Positions 49,601-58,021 of a stretch of 64,000 nt of DNA are shown piece after piece. How positions within the stretch are numbered: position 1 is the first letter of the stretch; every line of letters begins with the position of its first letter. Below the pieces are notes generated by a model. It searched no databases. It had not been told where the DNA came from and saw nothing but the letters and a program-made list of their open reading frames with translations. The DNA is from Lenzites betulinus (lineage: Eukaryota; Basidiomycota; Agaricomycetes; Polyporales; Polyporaceae): contig JABYQU010000081.1 of NCBI GenBank assembly GCA_022264855.1, positions 1 through 64,000 on the forward strand, given 5' to 3'. The translations under genes were made by a program, and so were the position numbers.

Positions 49601-50371
49601 TTGACACCCGAGCCAGAGTACAACCAAGTCATCAGTCTGAAAACCGAGGCATTGAGGAAGGGCGCAAAGTAATCCTTTGCGGCGCCAGCTACAGACAAAG
49701 CCGTGCCAAAAGGGCGAAGAGGATGGGCATCTGTATGTGATGTAGGTGTGTTTGTGGGGATATCTGTGAAGGTGCCGAGCGTGCGACCCTCCTCCGGGTC
49801 GTGCTGAGGTAGATGTGCATATCGGCGGAAAACGCCAAAGGCATTGGGGCGGGTGTCGATGGGAGGGGGTTGTTGGTATATGGGGGGCTGAAGAGGTTCT
49901 CCCTCTACATCTAGAACCTCCTCAACTGACGGTGGAGGTGGACGTGCATGCGGTGATGGCGGGCGAGGGAGGTGCTCGGGCAAGCCTGCGAGGGACGTAG
50001 GAACCATATCGCCCTTTCGGATCCATGCTGGTGCTCGGCGTGGGCGACCAGAACGACTGAATGACGGCTCTTCGATAGGCAGAGCAGCCTCTCGCTCGAC
50101 CTGCTTGTATTTTAATATTCATGTAATACTGTGCCGATGCATATTCACGTACCTCAGCCTGTGCTCGTTCCTCTGCAAGCAGTTGCAAGCGTTCAGTCTC
50201 AGCTACATGCTTTTCCTCTCGTCGGCGTGCTTCTTCCTGGTGGAGAGTGTGCACGTCCTTAGCACGTCGTTTGACGCCTCCACCTAGAAGATCAAGATAC
50301 GCCTTGCAGTGCTTTTGATGAGAGTTGAGGCGGGTTTGGTCCTTCTTGCAACCAATGCAGTTGTTTGACAT
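43651..50371 (-). CDS. Plavaka transposase with N-terminal zinc finger
   Basis: Nine exons: 50371-50153, 50100-48569, 48514-48265, 48209-48043, 47986-47881, 47829-47398, 45195-44851, 44766-44168 and 44092-43651. The N-terminus MSNNCIGCKKDQTRLNSHQK is a C2H2/C2HC finger, followed by a Glu/Arg-rich coiled coil. The core has the family pattern FGMASLWPIYFWLASLSKYI, AYVHGFIVKCGDG, RCPCPDCLVEKD, VPDVMHEIELGTWKA and HDRMYVHKRMLVNYT, and ends with DRDMFMRYLGGGVGH and a long acidic tail. All exons are open and phases agree. Intron 6 (45196-47397) is about 2.2 kb because a foldback element sits in it; without the element it would be 48 nt. Near the end a C-run (43726-43740) may have slipped: the neighbouring frame gives a tail ending EFEGFARP with its stop at 43670-43672. 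Confidence 0.85.
45204..46228 (+). repeat. Left arm of foldback element
   Basis: 1,025 bp. Its mirror is 46327-47349; paired coordinates add up to 92555 near the loop and 92553 at the outer end, a 2-nt net indel in C/G runs near 45620-45650. Confidence 0.93.
46327..47349 (-). repeat. Right arm of foldback element
   Basis: 1,023 bp inverted copy of 45204-46228. It carries the same open frame (LICVRDHYLVYYLLDLYRAL) running outward to the element end. Confidence 0.93.
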
Positions 50372-51045
50372 CAAGGCCAGACAGATGAAAAGAAAGAATA
50401 TGATGAGAGGCCGCATTGCCCCAGAACAGGGACTCAAGCTGACAGTAGGAGGAGAGAGCGATTTCGACAAGTCCAGAGCGCTCAAGTCCACGCGCTCACG
50501 TGACCTCCCGCTCCAAACGCGTACGCGTTCAAGTGCCCAATTTGGCAAGTGTTTGCCCAAACCTGGTATGTGAAAGCTCCTTTTCCTGAGCACTTCACAC
50601 TCCCCGCGCATAAGAGAGAGAAAAATGTGCTCCTTCAAGTCAACTGCGACTCTTTCCCCCCCATCTTGTCCTCAGTATGTCTCGCGCAACCTCCCGCCGA
50701 CCTCAGTGAGTCATGTTCTTCCCCTCCAGAATTCCTAGCATTGAGAAGGACGCCTGCCATCGAGGCAGGCACCTGCACCTGTTCAAAGCCGTCACCGATC
50801 CCGGGCCCGCTCGCGAACACGCACTTCAGGGACAGGACGTCACAGCCGCTCTGCCAGTCCTCGCCAATCTTGTGGGCGTAACCAATGGGAACGCAGCCAA
50901 TCTCGCCACAGCCAATCTCGTGGGCGTCAAGACTTTGGGGACAGCTCTTCTCGACGCCAACGAGATGATCACCATGAATGGTCTCGATCACATCACCATC
51001 ATACCCACAACCGTACAGACACACGGAGCAGCTCGCGTGAGCTTG

Positions 51046-51410
51046 TGTTAAGACGATGCCCAGTGGTTCGCTTGTTAGGCTTTCAGCACAGGGACTTAGA
51101 CGCTTCACACAGAGGGATCGAGGTTCAGAGGGGAGGTTCGAAGGGCGATAGATAACCAGGTCGAGCTGAGGTTCTCCTCAGCTCTCCTACTCGTATATAT
51201 ACATGTGAGACACTCTGTAACCATGAGGCGCAGCCTGCAGGTAACCACACCGTAGCCATAAGGTACTGAAACGCGTAGCAGAAACACACCGTAGCCATGA
51301 GGCACCGAAACACGTATCCAAAACACATGGTAACCATGAGGCAGAGTCCGTGACCGATCCCAGACATAATCGTGTGACCAACCGTCACTGAAGCACGTGC
51401 GGTTGTAACA
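51046..51410 (-). repeat. 3' LTR of the chromovirus
   Basis: 365 bp, identical to 58022-58386. TG/CA ends lie inside TGTTA...TAACA. Confidence 0.97.
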
Positions 51411-51422
51411 TAACCCCCTTTC
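51411..51422 (-). other. Polypurine tract
   Basis: AGAAAGGGGGTTA-like purine run directly before the 3' LTR on the minus strand; primes plus-strand DNA synthesis in LTR elements. Confidence 0.6.
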
Positions 51423-51449
51423 TATGGTAGGAAGTCGCCCTCGACTTCT

Positions 51450-52421
51450 TCAGATGTTGTCTCGGAAGTGTCGAGTCTCCGGTGAGCGCGGAGGAGAGCG
51501 AGGGGACGCAGTTCCGAACCAAGGGCAGTCCGCGTCGAGATGTCCTGCACCCCACATCCTGCACCAATGACACTGTCTCTGGGGACAGTATAGCGTTCCG
51601 TGGCCGACGATGACGCAGTTGAGGCAGAACTGTTCATTGGCTATTGCGTCGAGGATGGGGTATCGGCTAGTAGTCGCGTTTTCCGCAGCGACAGGTACCG
51701 GAGTGGCGTAGAATGGGATTGATAGCTGCGGTGGAGGAGGGATTGGCAGTGGTGCTTGCCAAGGTACGGGTCTGGGGGTGTCGGGACGAGGTCGTAGGGG
51801 CTGGATCTGTTCGAGGCGAGGTCGAACGTATCGTGCTTCAGGGGCCGGGGATAGCGCGCGTGTTCGTCGAGATGATGCTGGACCCCCCGGATGCTCGGTT
51901 GGCTCTGGTTCACCGAGTTCCGGTACGATTCGTCCAAAGTACTGTTGGAGGCGGTGTCGATTGGTGGGCCACGAGAGGGCATGGTCAATGTTCTCCCGTG
52001 CGTCCGAGAGGTGCTGCATCCCTTCGTCGAGGTGGTAAAGCGCGTGTGCCGCTTCTTCCCCGGGGACATTCTCCAACGCTTGTTGTACTGCTTCGAGGTG
52101 ACGGATTACGCGCCTTTGGAAGAACTCCTGACTGACCACTACCCACAGGTTGTAGTTGCGTCTTGAAAGGGTTTCGTCGACTATGTCTTCGAGCTCGTCT
52201 TGAGTGTCGACGGCTCGTGCATAAGCTACAGCGAAAGCTTCTATCCGTGGGTCCGACAATTGTACCGCTTCGGATTCGTGAAGAGTTTCCTCCGACGAGT
52301 TCGACGATTGAGTGGGTGCGATGTTTTCGTCGACGAACACGTAATTGGCGGTGTCTTCAACGGGTGTGTTAGGCCGAGTCGGGACCCAGGTATTGCGCGA
52401 GAATGGGAGTTCCATCCCCAT
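51450..52421 (-). CDS. Post-pol ORF3, zinc-knuckle protein
   Basis: 323 residues from ATG 52421; the frame is open for 36 more codons upstream without an ATG. Order: an acidic, Ser-rich N-terminus, a helical region (AVAYARAVDTQDELEDIVDE, EFFQRRVIRHLEAVQQALE), a Pro/Arg-rich linker, and a Cys-rich end (CLNCVIVGHGTLYCPQRQC, CRMWGAGHLDADC) with two CCHC-like knuckles. It ends about 40 nt from the 3' LTR. The knuckles suggest nucleic-acid binding. It sits where other elements carry env or accessory genes. Confidence 0.65.
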   Translation of the reverse strand: MGMELPFSRNTWVPTRPNTPVEDTANYVFVDENIAPTQSSNSSEETLHESEAVQLSDPRIEAFAVAYARAVDTQDELEDIVDETLSRRNYNLWVVVSQEFFQRRVIRHLEAVQQALENVPGEEAAHALYHLDEGMQHLSDARENIDHALSWPTNRHRLQQYFGRIVPELGEPEPTEHPGGPASSRRTRALSPAPEARYVRPRLEQIQPLRPRPDTPRPVPWQAPLPIPPPPQLSIPFYATPVPVAAENATTSRYPILDAIANEQFCLNCVIVGHGTLYCPQRQCHWCRMWGAGHLDADCPWFGTASPRSPPRSPETRHFRDNI

Positions 52422-52584
52422 GGCTGGTCGCAGTGTCTTCGACGGTGGTGGGAGAGAGTGGGTCGCGGTGGTCGAGGAGGTGTTGGAGGAGTGAGAAGTA
52501 GAGTTGAGAAACGTATCTGAGGAAGGCAAGAGCGAAGAGGAAAGCGGTGAAGGTGGTGATGAGGATGGCGACTATGTTCCCCAT
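52369..52584 (-). CDS. Post-pol ORF2, 71-residue hydrophobic peptide
   Basis: Starts at ATG 52584, inside the end of ORF1. Residues 3-22 (NIVAILITTFTAFLFALAFL) form a membrane helix; the rest is polar (HLLDHRDPLSPTTVEDTA). It overlaps the start of ORF3 by 53 nt. The same size and design as ORF1 argues against chance. Confidence 0.5.
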   Translation of the reverse strand: MGNIVAILITTFTAFLFALAFLRYVSQLYFSLLQHLLDHRDPLSPTTVEDTATSHGDGTPILAQYLGPDSA

Positions 52585-52742
52585 GCGTTGAAGTCGTCCT
52601 TCTTGGGGGGGTAGTCCCTGGAGAGGAGGGTCCTCTCGAGTAGTCGTTGAGAGAACTCTCGCAGGATGTAGGCGATGGCTGCGAGGGAGATGGCGAAGAG
52701 GGCGAGAATGTAGAGACAGAGGAGTACGAGGAGTGCGAGCAT
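52572..52742 (-). CDS. Post-pol ORF1, 56-residue hydrophobic peptide
   Basis: Starts with ATG 52742, eight bases after the pol stop codon. The first 28 residues are one long hydrophobic helix (LALLVLLCLYILALFAISLA, then AIAYIL), followed by a charged tail (SQRLLERTLLSRDYPPKKDD). It overlaps the next ORF by 13 nt. It has the form of a single-pass membrane microprotein. No family recognised. Confidence 0.5.
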   Translation of the reverse strand: MLALLVLLCLYILALFAISLAAIAYILREFSQRLLERTLLSRDYPPKKDDFNAWGT

Positions 52743-52750
52743 GTTGAGGT

Positions 52751-55700
52751 TCAGGCCAATTTCTTGGCCCGCTTATATCCTTCTAAGAGCTCTCGGGCAT
52801 GAGGCAGCAGCATGTCTTCCGGTTCCCATGTATTTTCGGCACTGGAGTATCCTTTCCACTTGATTCGGTAACTGATTCCGCCTCGTTGCTTCTTGTGTCC
52901 CACGATGGCCTCAACTTCGTATTCTTCTTGATCGTCGATCAGATCAGGTGGAGGGCGCGTGTAGTTGGGGCCGTGTGTTTCGTTTTCCTTATAAGGGGTG
53001 AGGAAACTTGCGTGGAACACGGGGTGGATCTTCCATGTTTCAGGTAGCTTGAGACGGTAATTGAGGGTGCCGATGACTTCGAGGATTTCAAATGGTCCTT
53101 CTCGTTTGGGCGCAAGCTTCCTGGTGGCGTATGACAGTTTCAAATTCTTGCCTTCGAGCCAGACCTTCTGCCCTTTCTTGAAGGGGATGAACTTTCCCAT
53201 AATGCGGTCCCTCATTATTTGCCGGGCTAACTCATGTGCCGCTAGTGCTTCGTCACGTGCCTTTTGCAGGTCAGTTAGGCGGTCTTGTACCAGGGGAACA
53301 TTGGTCCTTGGGTAGGCAATGGGGATCAAGGACGGGTTGTATCCCATCATGAGGTAGAAGGGGGAGGCGTTTCTGGCTGCATGGGCTCGTTGGTTGTGCG
53401 CTACTTCTGCGTCGATCAAATGTCTTGACCAGGTGTCTGGTCGACCTGTGCAGAAGATCCGGAGATAGACTTCAAGTTCCTGATTGGCTCTTTCCGTTTG
53501 TCCATCGCTCTGTGGGTGGTATGCGGTGCTGAGAGAAAGCGTGATCTTCAGGAGTCTTCCTAGTTCCTTGGTGACGTGTGATGTGAATTGTGGTCCTCTG
53601 TCGGAGATGATCTTTTCTGGGAGGCCAAAACGTCGGTATACGGTTTGATACATGAGCGCGGCTGTTCCGATGGCGTCGATGGTCTTGTTGCATGGTGTAA
53701 GGATTACCCCCTTTGTAAGGCCGTGGTCTACCATGACCATGATTGAGTCAAAACCGTCAGATGTCGGTAGATCGGTGATGTAGTCAACAGAGATTTGCTG
53801 GAAGGGTCGTGTGACGCCGTCGGCCGAGATGGGGTTCAGCGGTGGTGTGGTGGGATGCGTATTGATCTTGTTTTGCTGGCATTCCGCGCACCCTTCCACG
53901 TAGCGAGACACCATTGTGTGCATTCCTGGCCACCAGTAGTCGCGTCGTAGGAGTTCTAGTGTCTTGAAGCGTCCGGGGTGTCCCATTGCCGGGGTGTCAT
54001 GGTAGCGTTGGATTAGGTCTCTCCGAAGTTGTTCATCAGCGGGGACGTAGCATCTGTTCTTGAAGAATACCATTCCGTCCCGTTCTTCCCAATCTGATAG
54101 TGCAGACTTGATTGGGGGAAGTGTTCCGGTCTTCAGCGCCATGTGTATTGCCTGGAATATCTGGTCCTTGATGACAAACTCTTTGAAGCGTGTTTGCAGT
54201 TCGGAGTCAATCATTCTGACGAAGAGGTGTTCGGGTAGGAGGACGCGGTCATTATTATCGTTCTTCTTATCATGGCCAAGGTCGTGTCGTCTGGACAGGG
54301 TGTCGGATTGGATCATGTCTTTTCCTGGGACATGGTGTAGCTGGATGTCGAATTCGGATAGGAAGAGTAGCCATCTTGCTTGCCGTCGGTTCAGTCGGTG
54401 GGCATCACGGTAGTAGGTCAGGTTCTTGTGGTCAGAAAGGACTTGTACTGGATGAGGTGCTCCGAGGAGGTAGTGGCGCCATTCTTGTAGAGATCGGATT
54501 ATCCCTAGGAGTTCTTTGTCATAGATCTCGTAGTTTCGTTCTGCTTCGTTGAATCCCTTGGACAAATATGCGCATGGATGGAGGTCGCCATTTTCGTCTC
54601 GTTGTCGGAGGACGGCTCCTGATGCGAAGTCCGATGCGTCTGATTCGATGAAGAATGGTTTGGAGGTGTCAGGCATTAGCAGGACGGGTGCTGTGGTGAA
54701 TCTGTTCTTCAGGGTATCAAAGGCTTGCTGACAGGCTGGTGTCCATTCCCACTTGGTGTTCTTTCGGGTTAGGTCGTTCAGCGGCTTTGCAATATCCGAA
54801 AAGTGATCGATAAAACGCCTGTAGAAGTTACCAAAGCCCAAGAATGACCGTACTCCTTTGACGTCGGTGGGTTCTTTCCAATCCTGGATGCCTTTCAGCT
54901 TGATAGGGTCCATGGCTACCTGGTTTTCCCGGATGATCATCCCAAGATATTCCACTTCTGGTGCGTCAAAAGTGCATTTCTCCAGCTTCAAGAACAGGTC
55001 ATTTTCTTGTAGCCTTTGCAGCACCCTTCGTGTCCGTTCTTTGTGTGTCTTCTGGTCCTTCGAAAAGATGAGGATATCGTCCATGTAGATCACAAGCCAT
55101 CCTTCGTCGATCATGTCTTTGAATAGGGCGTTCATCATTGCCTGAAAGGTTCCTGGGGAGTTGCATAGTCCGAAGAACATGACCATGGGTTCGAATAGTC
55201 CTCGGTGGGTCTTGAAAGCTGCTTTCCATTGATCACCATCTTTGATTCGCACGTTGTTGTAGCCTGATCGCAAGTCTAGTTTGGAGAAGATCTTGGCACC
55301 TTGCAGCTTGTCAACCAGTTCGGCTACTAGCGGGAGCGGGTAAGCGTTCTTGATGGTTCCTTCGTTGAGATAGCGGTAGTCTTGACATGGCCGTAGAGAT
55401 CCATCCTTCTTGCCAACAAAGAATAGTGGTGATGCCATTGGGGATTTGGATTCGCGAATATAGCCTTTCTTTAGGTTTTCATCAATGAATTCATCGGCTG
55501 CTTGTTGCTCCTGTGGAGACAGCCGATATGGTTTGAAATCCTTAGGCACGAAATCCGGTTTCAGTTCAATGGCATGATCCCAGGGTCTGGAGGATGGGAA
55601 TCGTTCCGCCGCTTTCTTCTCAAACACCGATGCAAATTCTTGGTATGCTTCAGGTAGGATCTTCTGGTTATTCTCGGACGCTTGTTGTGCGAGCGCCATA

Positions 55701-56509
55701 GCCGGGTTGATCTTGGCCCGTATCCAGAGATTCATAGAGTAGATGAAGCTTGTTCCTTCCGGTGCTCGATAGATTCGTCCTATTCGCGGGCGGGGACGGA
55801 CTCGCTGGTCTTCTTCCTCACTAGGGTTTTCTGTGGTGAGTTTGTCTCCTAGCTTTAGGTAGTCCCCGTGGTGCTCAATGGTCTTGTCCAGGTACGCTAG
55901 TATCAGGTTATCGGTGCATTGTTCTTGGTGATCGTCGTTTGGCGTGGGTAATTCTGCAAAGGGTGCTTTCATGGTGTCTTGTTGTGCAATGATACTGCCT
56001 TCTTCCGACTGTTGGCGCGTATTGTCTTCAGGAATATCTTCTATGGTTGTCTTCCGCATGATTCGTCCGGTGAAGTGGTTCTGTTCTGGGAACCAGAGCT
56101 GTCGCAACCGTTCAGAGAGCTGTAGATTCACTTTTGCTGGGTCGATGTGAAGGGAGCCTCGGGTGAAGTCAATTTCGGCGTTGACCCTTTGTAGCCAAGG
56201 AAGCCCTAAGATGATCTTCTCCTTTCCTAGAGAGGTGACAAGCATGCGGACAAGATGTCGATGTCCTCCAGCTTCGATTTCTAGGACTGAACAGTCTTTG
56301 ATTGTCCCTTGCTTGTTTGGGGTTCCATCGGCGTTGAGGGCTCGGATAGGGACCTTGAGGGGTTGTATCGGCAGTTTCTTTTCTAGGACATATCGATAGT
56401 CCACAAAGGAGTCTTGTGCTCCCGTGTCGATAAGGGCTTGGGTTTCGACGATTCGGTCCGTGATTATGGCCAGCGGTATCCTCATGGATTGCTTGGTGGT
56501 GTCTGCCAT
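52751..56509 (-). CDS. pol: Pol polyprotein with chromodomain
   Basis: 1,252 residues from ATG 56509, probably made as a gag-pol fusion by -1 frameshift. In order: aspartic protease (LIDTGAQDSF, Asp about 28), reverse transcriptase (SKLDLRSGYNNVRI; YMDDILIFS about residue 474), RNase H (ESDASDFASGAVL, DKELLGIIRSLQEWRHYL), and integrase with the HHCC finger (about 840-875, WWPGM, CAECQQNK) and the D,D,E triad (VDYITDLP, ISDRGPQFTS, DGQTERANQELE). It ends in a chromodomain (about 1195-1245: VEAIVGHKKQRGGISYRIKW, ENTWEPE), which in this group can steer integration to marked chromatin. No stops or frameshifts: it looks active. Confidence 0.97.
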   Translation of the reverse strand: MADTTKQSMRIPLAIITDRIVETQALIDTGAQDSFVDYRYVLEKKLPIQPLKVPIRALNADGTPNKQGTIKDCSVLEIEAGGHRHLVRMLVTSLGKEKIILGLPWLQRVNAEIDFTRGSLHIDPAKVNLQLSERLRQLWFPEQNHFTGRIMRKTTIEDIPEDNTRQQSEEGSIIAQQDTMKAPFAELPTPNDDHQEQCTDNLILAYLDKTIEHHGDYLKLGDKLTTENPSEEEDQRVRPRPRIGRIYRAPEGTSFIYSMNLWIRAKINPAMALAQQASENNQKILPEAYQEFASVFEKKAAERFPSSRPWDHAIELKPDFVPKDFKPYRLSPQEQQAADEFIDENLKKGYIRESKSPMASPLFFVGKKDGSLRPCQDYRYLNEGTIKNAYPLPLVAELVDKLQGAKIFSKLDLRSGYNNVRIKDGDQWKAAFKTHRGLFEPMVMFFGLCNSPGTFQAMMNALFKDMIDEGWLVIYMDDILIFSKDQKTHKERTRRVLQRLQENDLFLKLEKCTFDAPEVEYLGMIIRENQVAMDPIKLKGIQDWKEPTDVKGVRSFLGFGNFYRRFIDHFSDIAKPLNDLTRKNTKWEWTPACQQAFDTLKNRFTTAPVLLMPDTSKPFFIESDASDFASGAVLRQRDENGDLHPCAYLSKGFNEAERNYEIYDKELLGIIRSLQEWRHYLLGAPHPVQVLSDHKNLTYYRDAHRLNRRQARWLLFLSEFDIQLHHVPGKDMIQSDTLSRRHDLGHDKKNDNNDRVLLPEHLFVRMIDSELQTRFKEFVIKDQIFQAIHMALKTGTLPPIKSALSDWEERDGMVFFKNRCYVPADEQLRRDLIQRYHDTPAMGHPGRFKTLELLRRDYWWPGMHTMVSRYVEGCAECQQNKINTHPTTPPLNPISADGVTRPFQQISVDYITDLPTSDGFDSIMVMVDHGLTKGVILTPCNKTIDAIGTAALMYQTVYRRFGLPEKIISDRGPQFTSHVTKELGRLLKITLSLSTAYHPQSDGQTERANQELEVYLRIFCTGRPDTWSRHLIDAEVAHNQRAHAARNASPFYLMMGYNPSLIPIAYPRTNVPLVQDRLTDLQKARDEALAAHELARQIMRDRIMGKFIPFKKGQKVWLEGKNLKLSYATRKLAPKREGPFEILEVIGTLNYRLKLPETWKIHPVFHASFLTPYKENETHGPNYTRPPPDLIDDQEEYEVEAIVGHKKQRGGISYRIKWKGYSSAENTWEPEDMLLPHARELLEGYKRAKKLA

Positions 56510-56562
56510 AATTACAGCACGGACCTGCGTGCGTGGTTTCGACGTCGCTTCGGACCACGTTC

Positions 56563-57480
56563 TTAAAAACCCTCCTCCAGGATGTCCTTCACCATCGAGT
56601 CCCTCTCAACTGGGTTGGTAACTCCTCTGAGTGCAGTGCGAATTCTGGCTGTTGTGACAGTGCGAGTGTTCCCGTCTTCGTCACCCTCTTCTTCGGCTTC
56701 CTCCTCTGTTTCGGTCATCCGCATCTTGCGTGCTGGCTGCTTCCCTTTGTTCTTCCTGGTTGGGCAGTGGCGAGAGAGATGTCCAATTTCATGACAGGTG
56801 AAGCATCGTCCTTCCTTGTAGTGTCGGTCTCTTTCTTCGGTGGTCATGCGATCAACGTCCATGGCGTCAGGGTCCTTCTCTTTTGGGCTCGAGTAGCGCT
56901 TTGGGAAGAATACTGGCTTCTTCGTCGAGTTCTTATCGTAGGCTTGGCCTAGTCGCCATTGCTGTTCGAGGCGGGCTGCTTGAGAGTAGAGCTTGCTGGC
57001 GTCATCTGGCATAGTGGCCAATGCAAACATCTTTTCTCTCAGGGGTTTGTTCAGCCCTTGATAGAAGAAGTCGGCGATAACGTTGAAGTCCTTGATTCCG
57101 CATCGACTGATGACATTCTTGAACTCGAGAATGTATTCTTCCGCTGTCTTCTTGCCCTGATTGAGGTTCCGTAGCAGGACTCTGGCGCTGGCGGCCGTAT
57201 CGACGTCTTGGAACGAAGCTTTGAGCGCATCCTTGAAGGCATTCCAAGTGCCATAGTTGACGGGATTCCGAGCTTCTGCTTCGGTGATGAAGTCGCTGGC
57301 CCATTGTCCTGCCGTTCCTTCGTTCATCAACATGAGCGCGAATGTTATTTTCTTCTCGTCGGTGTTGAACTTGGTTTCATAGAACTTGAAGTAGAGAGCG
57401 CATTTCTGGGTCCATCCGATGAGCTCTTCTCGTTTGCCATCGAAGGTCGGCGGCATTTTGAGCTTGACTTCGTCTGCCAT
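56563..57480 (-). CDS. gag: Gag polyprotein of the chromovirus
   Basis: 305 residues from the first ATG on the element RNA (57480). It begins MADEVKLKMPPTFDGKREEL, followed by the Ty3-type capsid fold (LIGWTQKCALYFKFYE, GTAGQWASDFI, AEEYILEFKNVISRCGI, FYQGLNKPLREKM). A CCHC zinc knuckle (CFTCHEIGHLSRHC) comes next, then an acidic stretch. It ends at TAA 56563-56565. The frame is open for about 156 codons upstream of the ATG but contains no ATG. Confidence 0.93.
   Translation of the reverse strand: MADEVKLKMPPTFDGKREELIGWTQKCALYFKFYETKFNTDEKKITFALMLMNEGTAGQWASDFITEAEARNPVNYGTWNAFKDALKASFQDVDTAASARVLLRNLNQGKKTAEEYILEFKNVISRCGIKDFNVIADFFYQGLNKPLREKMFALATMPDDASKLYSQAARLEQQWRLGQAYDKNSTKKPVFFPKRYSSPKEKDPDAMDVDRMTTEERDRHYKEGRCFTCHEIGHLSRHCPTRKNKGKQPARKMRMTETEEEAEEEGDEDGNTRTVTTARIRTALRGVTNPVERDSMVKDILEEGF
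56566..56572 (-). promoter_or_regulatory. -1 ribosomal frameshift site between gag and pol
   Basis: On the minus strand the heptamer GGGTTTT lies directly before the gag stop TAA, with gag codons GGT TTT TAA. It is a valid X XXY YYZ slippery site. The pol frame is -1 relative to gag and is open upstream of pol's first ATG through this site. Confidence 0.65.
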
Positions 57481-58009
57481 TCTGGGTTGCGGTCGGGGTT
57501 CTTCGTGGATATGGATAGTGGCTACTGCGTCTGTCAATGCAGGAAGTTCTCCGGTGGTTCGTGGGGTGGGGGTGTCGAAGCTATGCTGAGATTGCTCTGA
57601 TTCACTCTCGGAGTTCTCGGGTTCTGGTTCTCTTGGGACAGGGTCTTCCTGTGCGATCTGGTCGAGTGGGGTCGGGTTCGGTGTGACTCTTAGTCTCGGG
57701 GCTTCTCTTCCAGTGAAGCGATAGTATCGTTCGTCGTAGTTGGGGTTCTCTGCTCGGAGTTCGTCGATAGTTACGTCTGTTCGTTCTTGGTTTATGTATC
57801 TCCACTTGTCGTCTCCTACTGGGTAGACTAGGTGTTCTTCGTGGTAGATTAACCCAGTGCTGGGGTCAAAGGACCAGTCTTCTGATTCGTTCGGGACTGG
57901 TTCCGTGTCGATTCGTCGGGTTACCGCTCGCTTTTCAGCAGCGGTTCAGGTTCGGGTTCGTCGGGTTTCAGCTGGTTGTCTAGATCCTGGTAGATCGACG
58001 GATGGGGAG

Positions 58010-58019
58010 AGCTCGACCT
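58010..58019 (-). other. Primer-binding site, probably self-priming
   Basis: Two bases inside the 5' LTR, the minus strand reads AGGTCGAGCT. This is the exact complement of AGCTCGACCT at 58143-58134, the predicted first bases of the element's own RNA. Tf1/sushi elements prime reverse transcription this way. I recognise no tRNA 3' end that fits. Confidence 0.6.
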
Positions 58020-58021
58020 TA

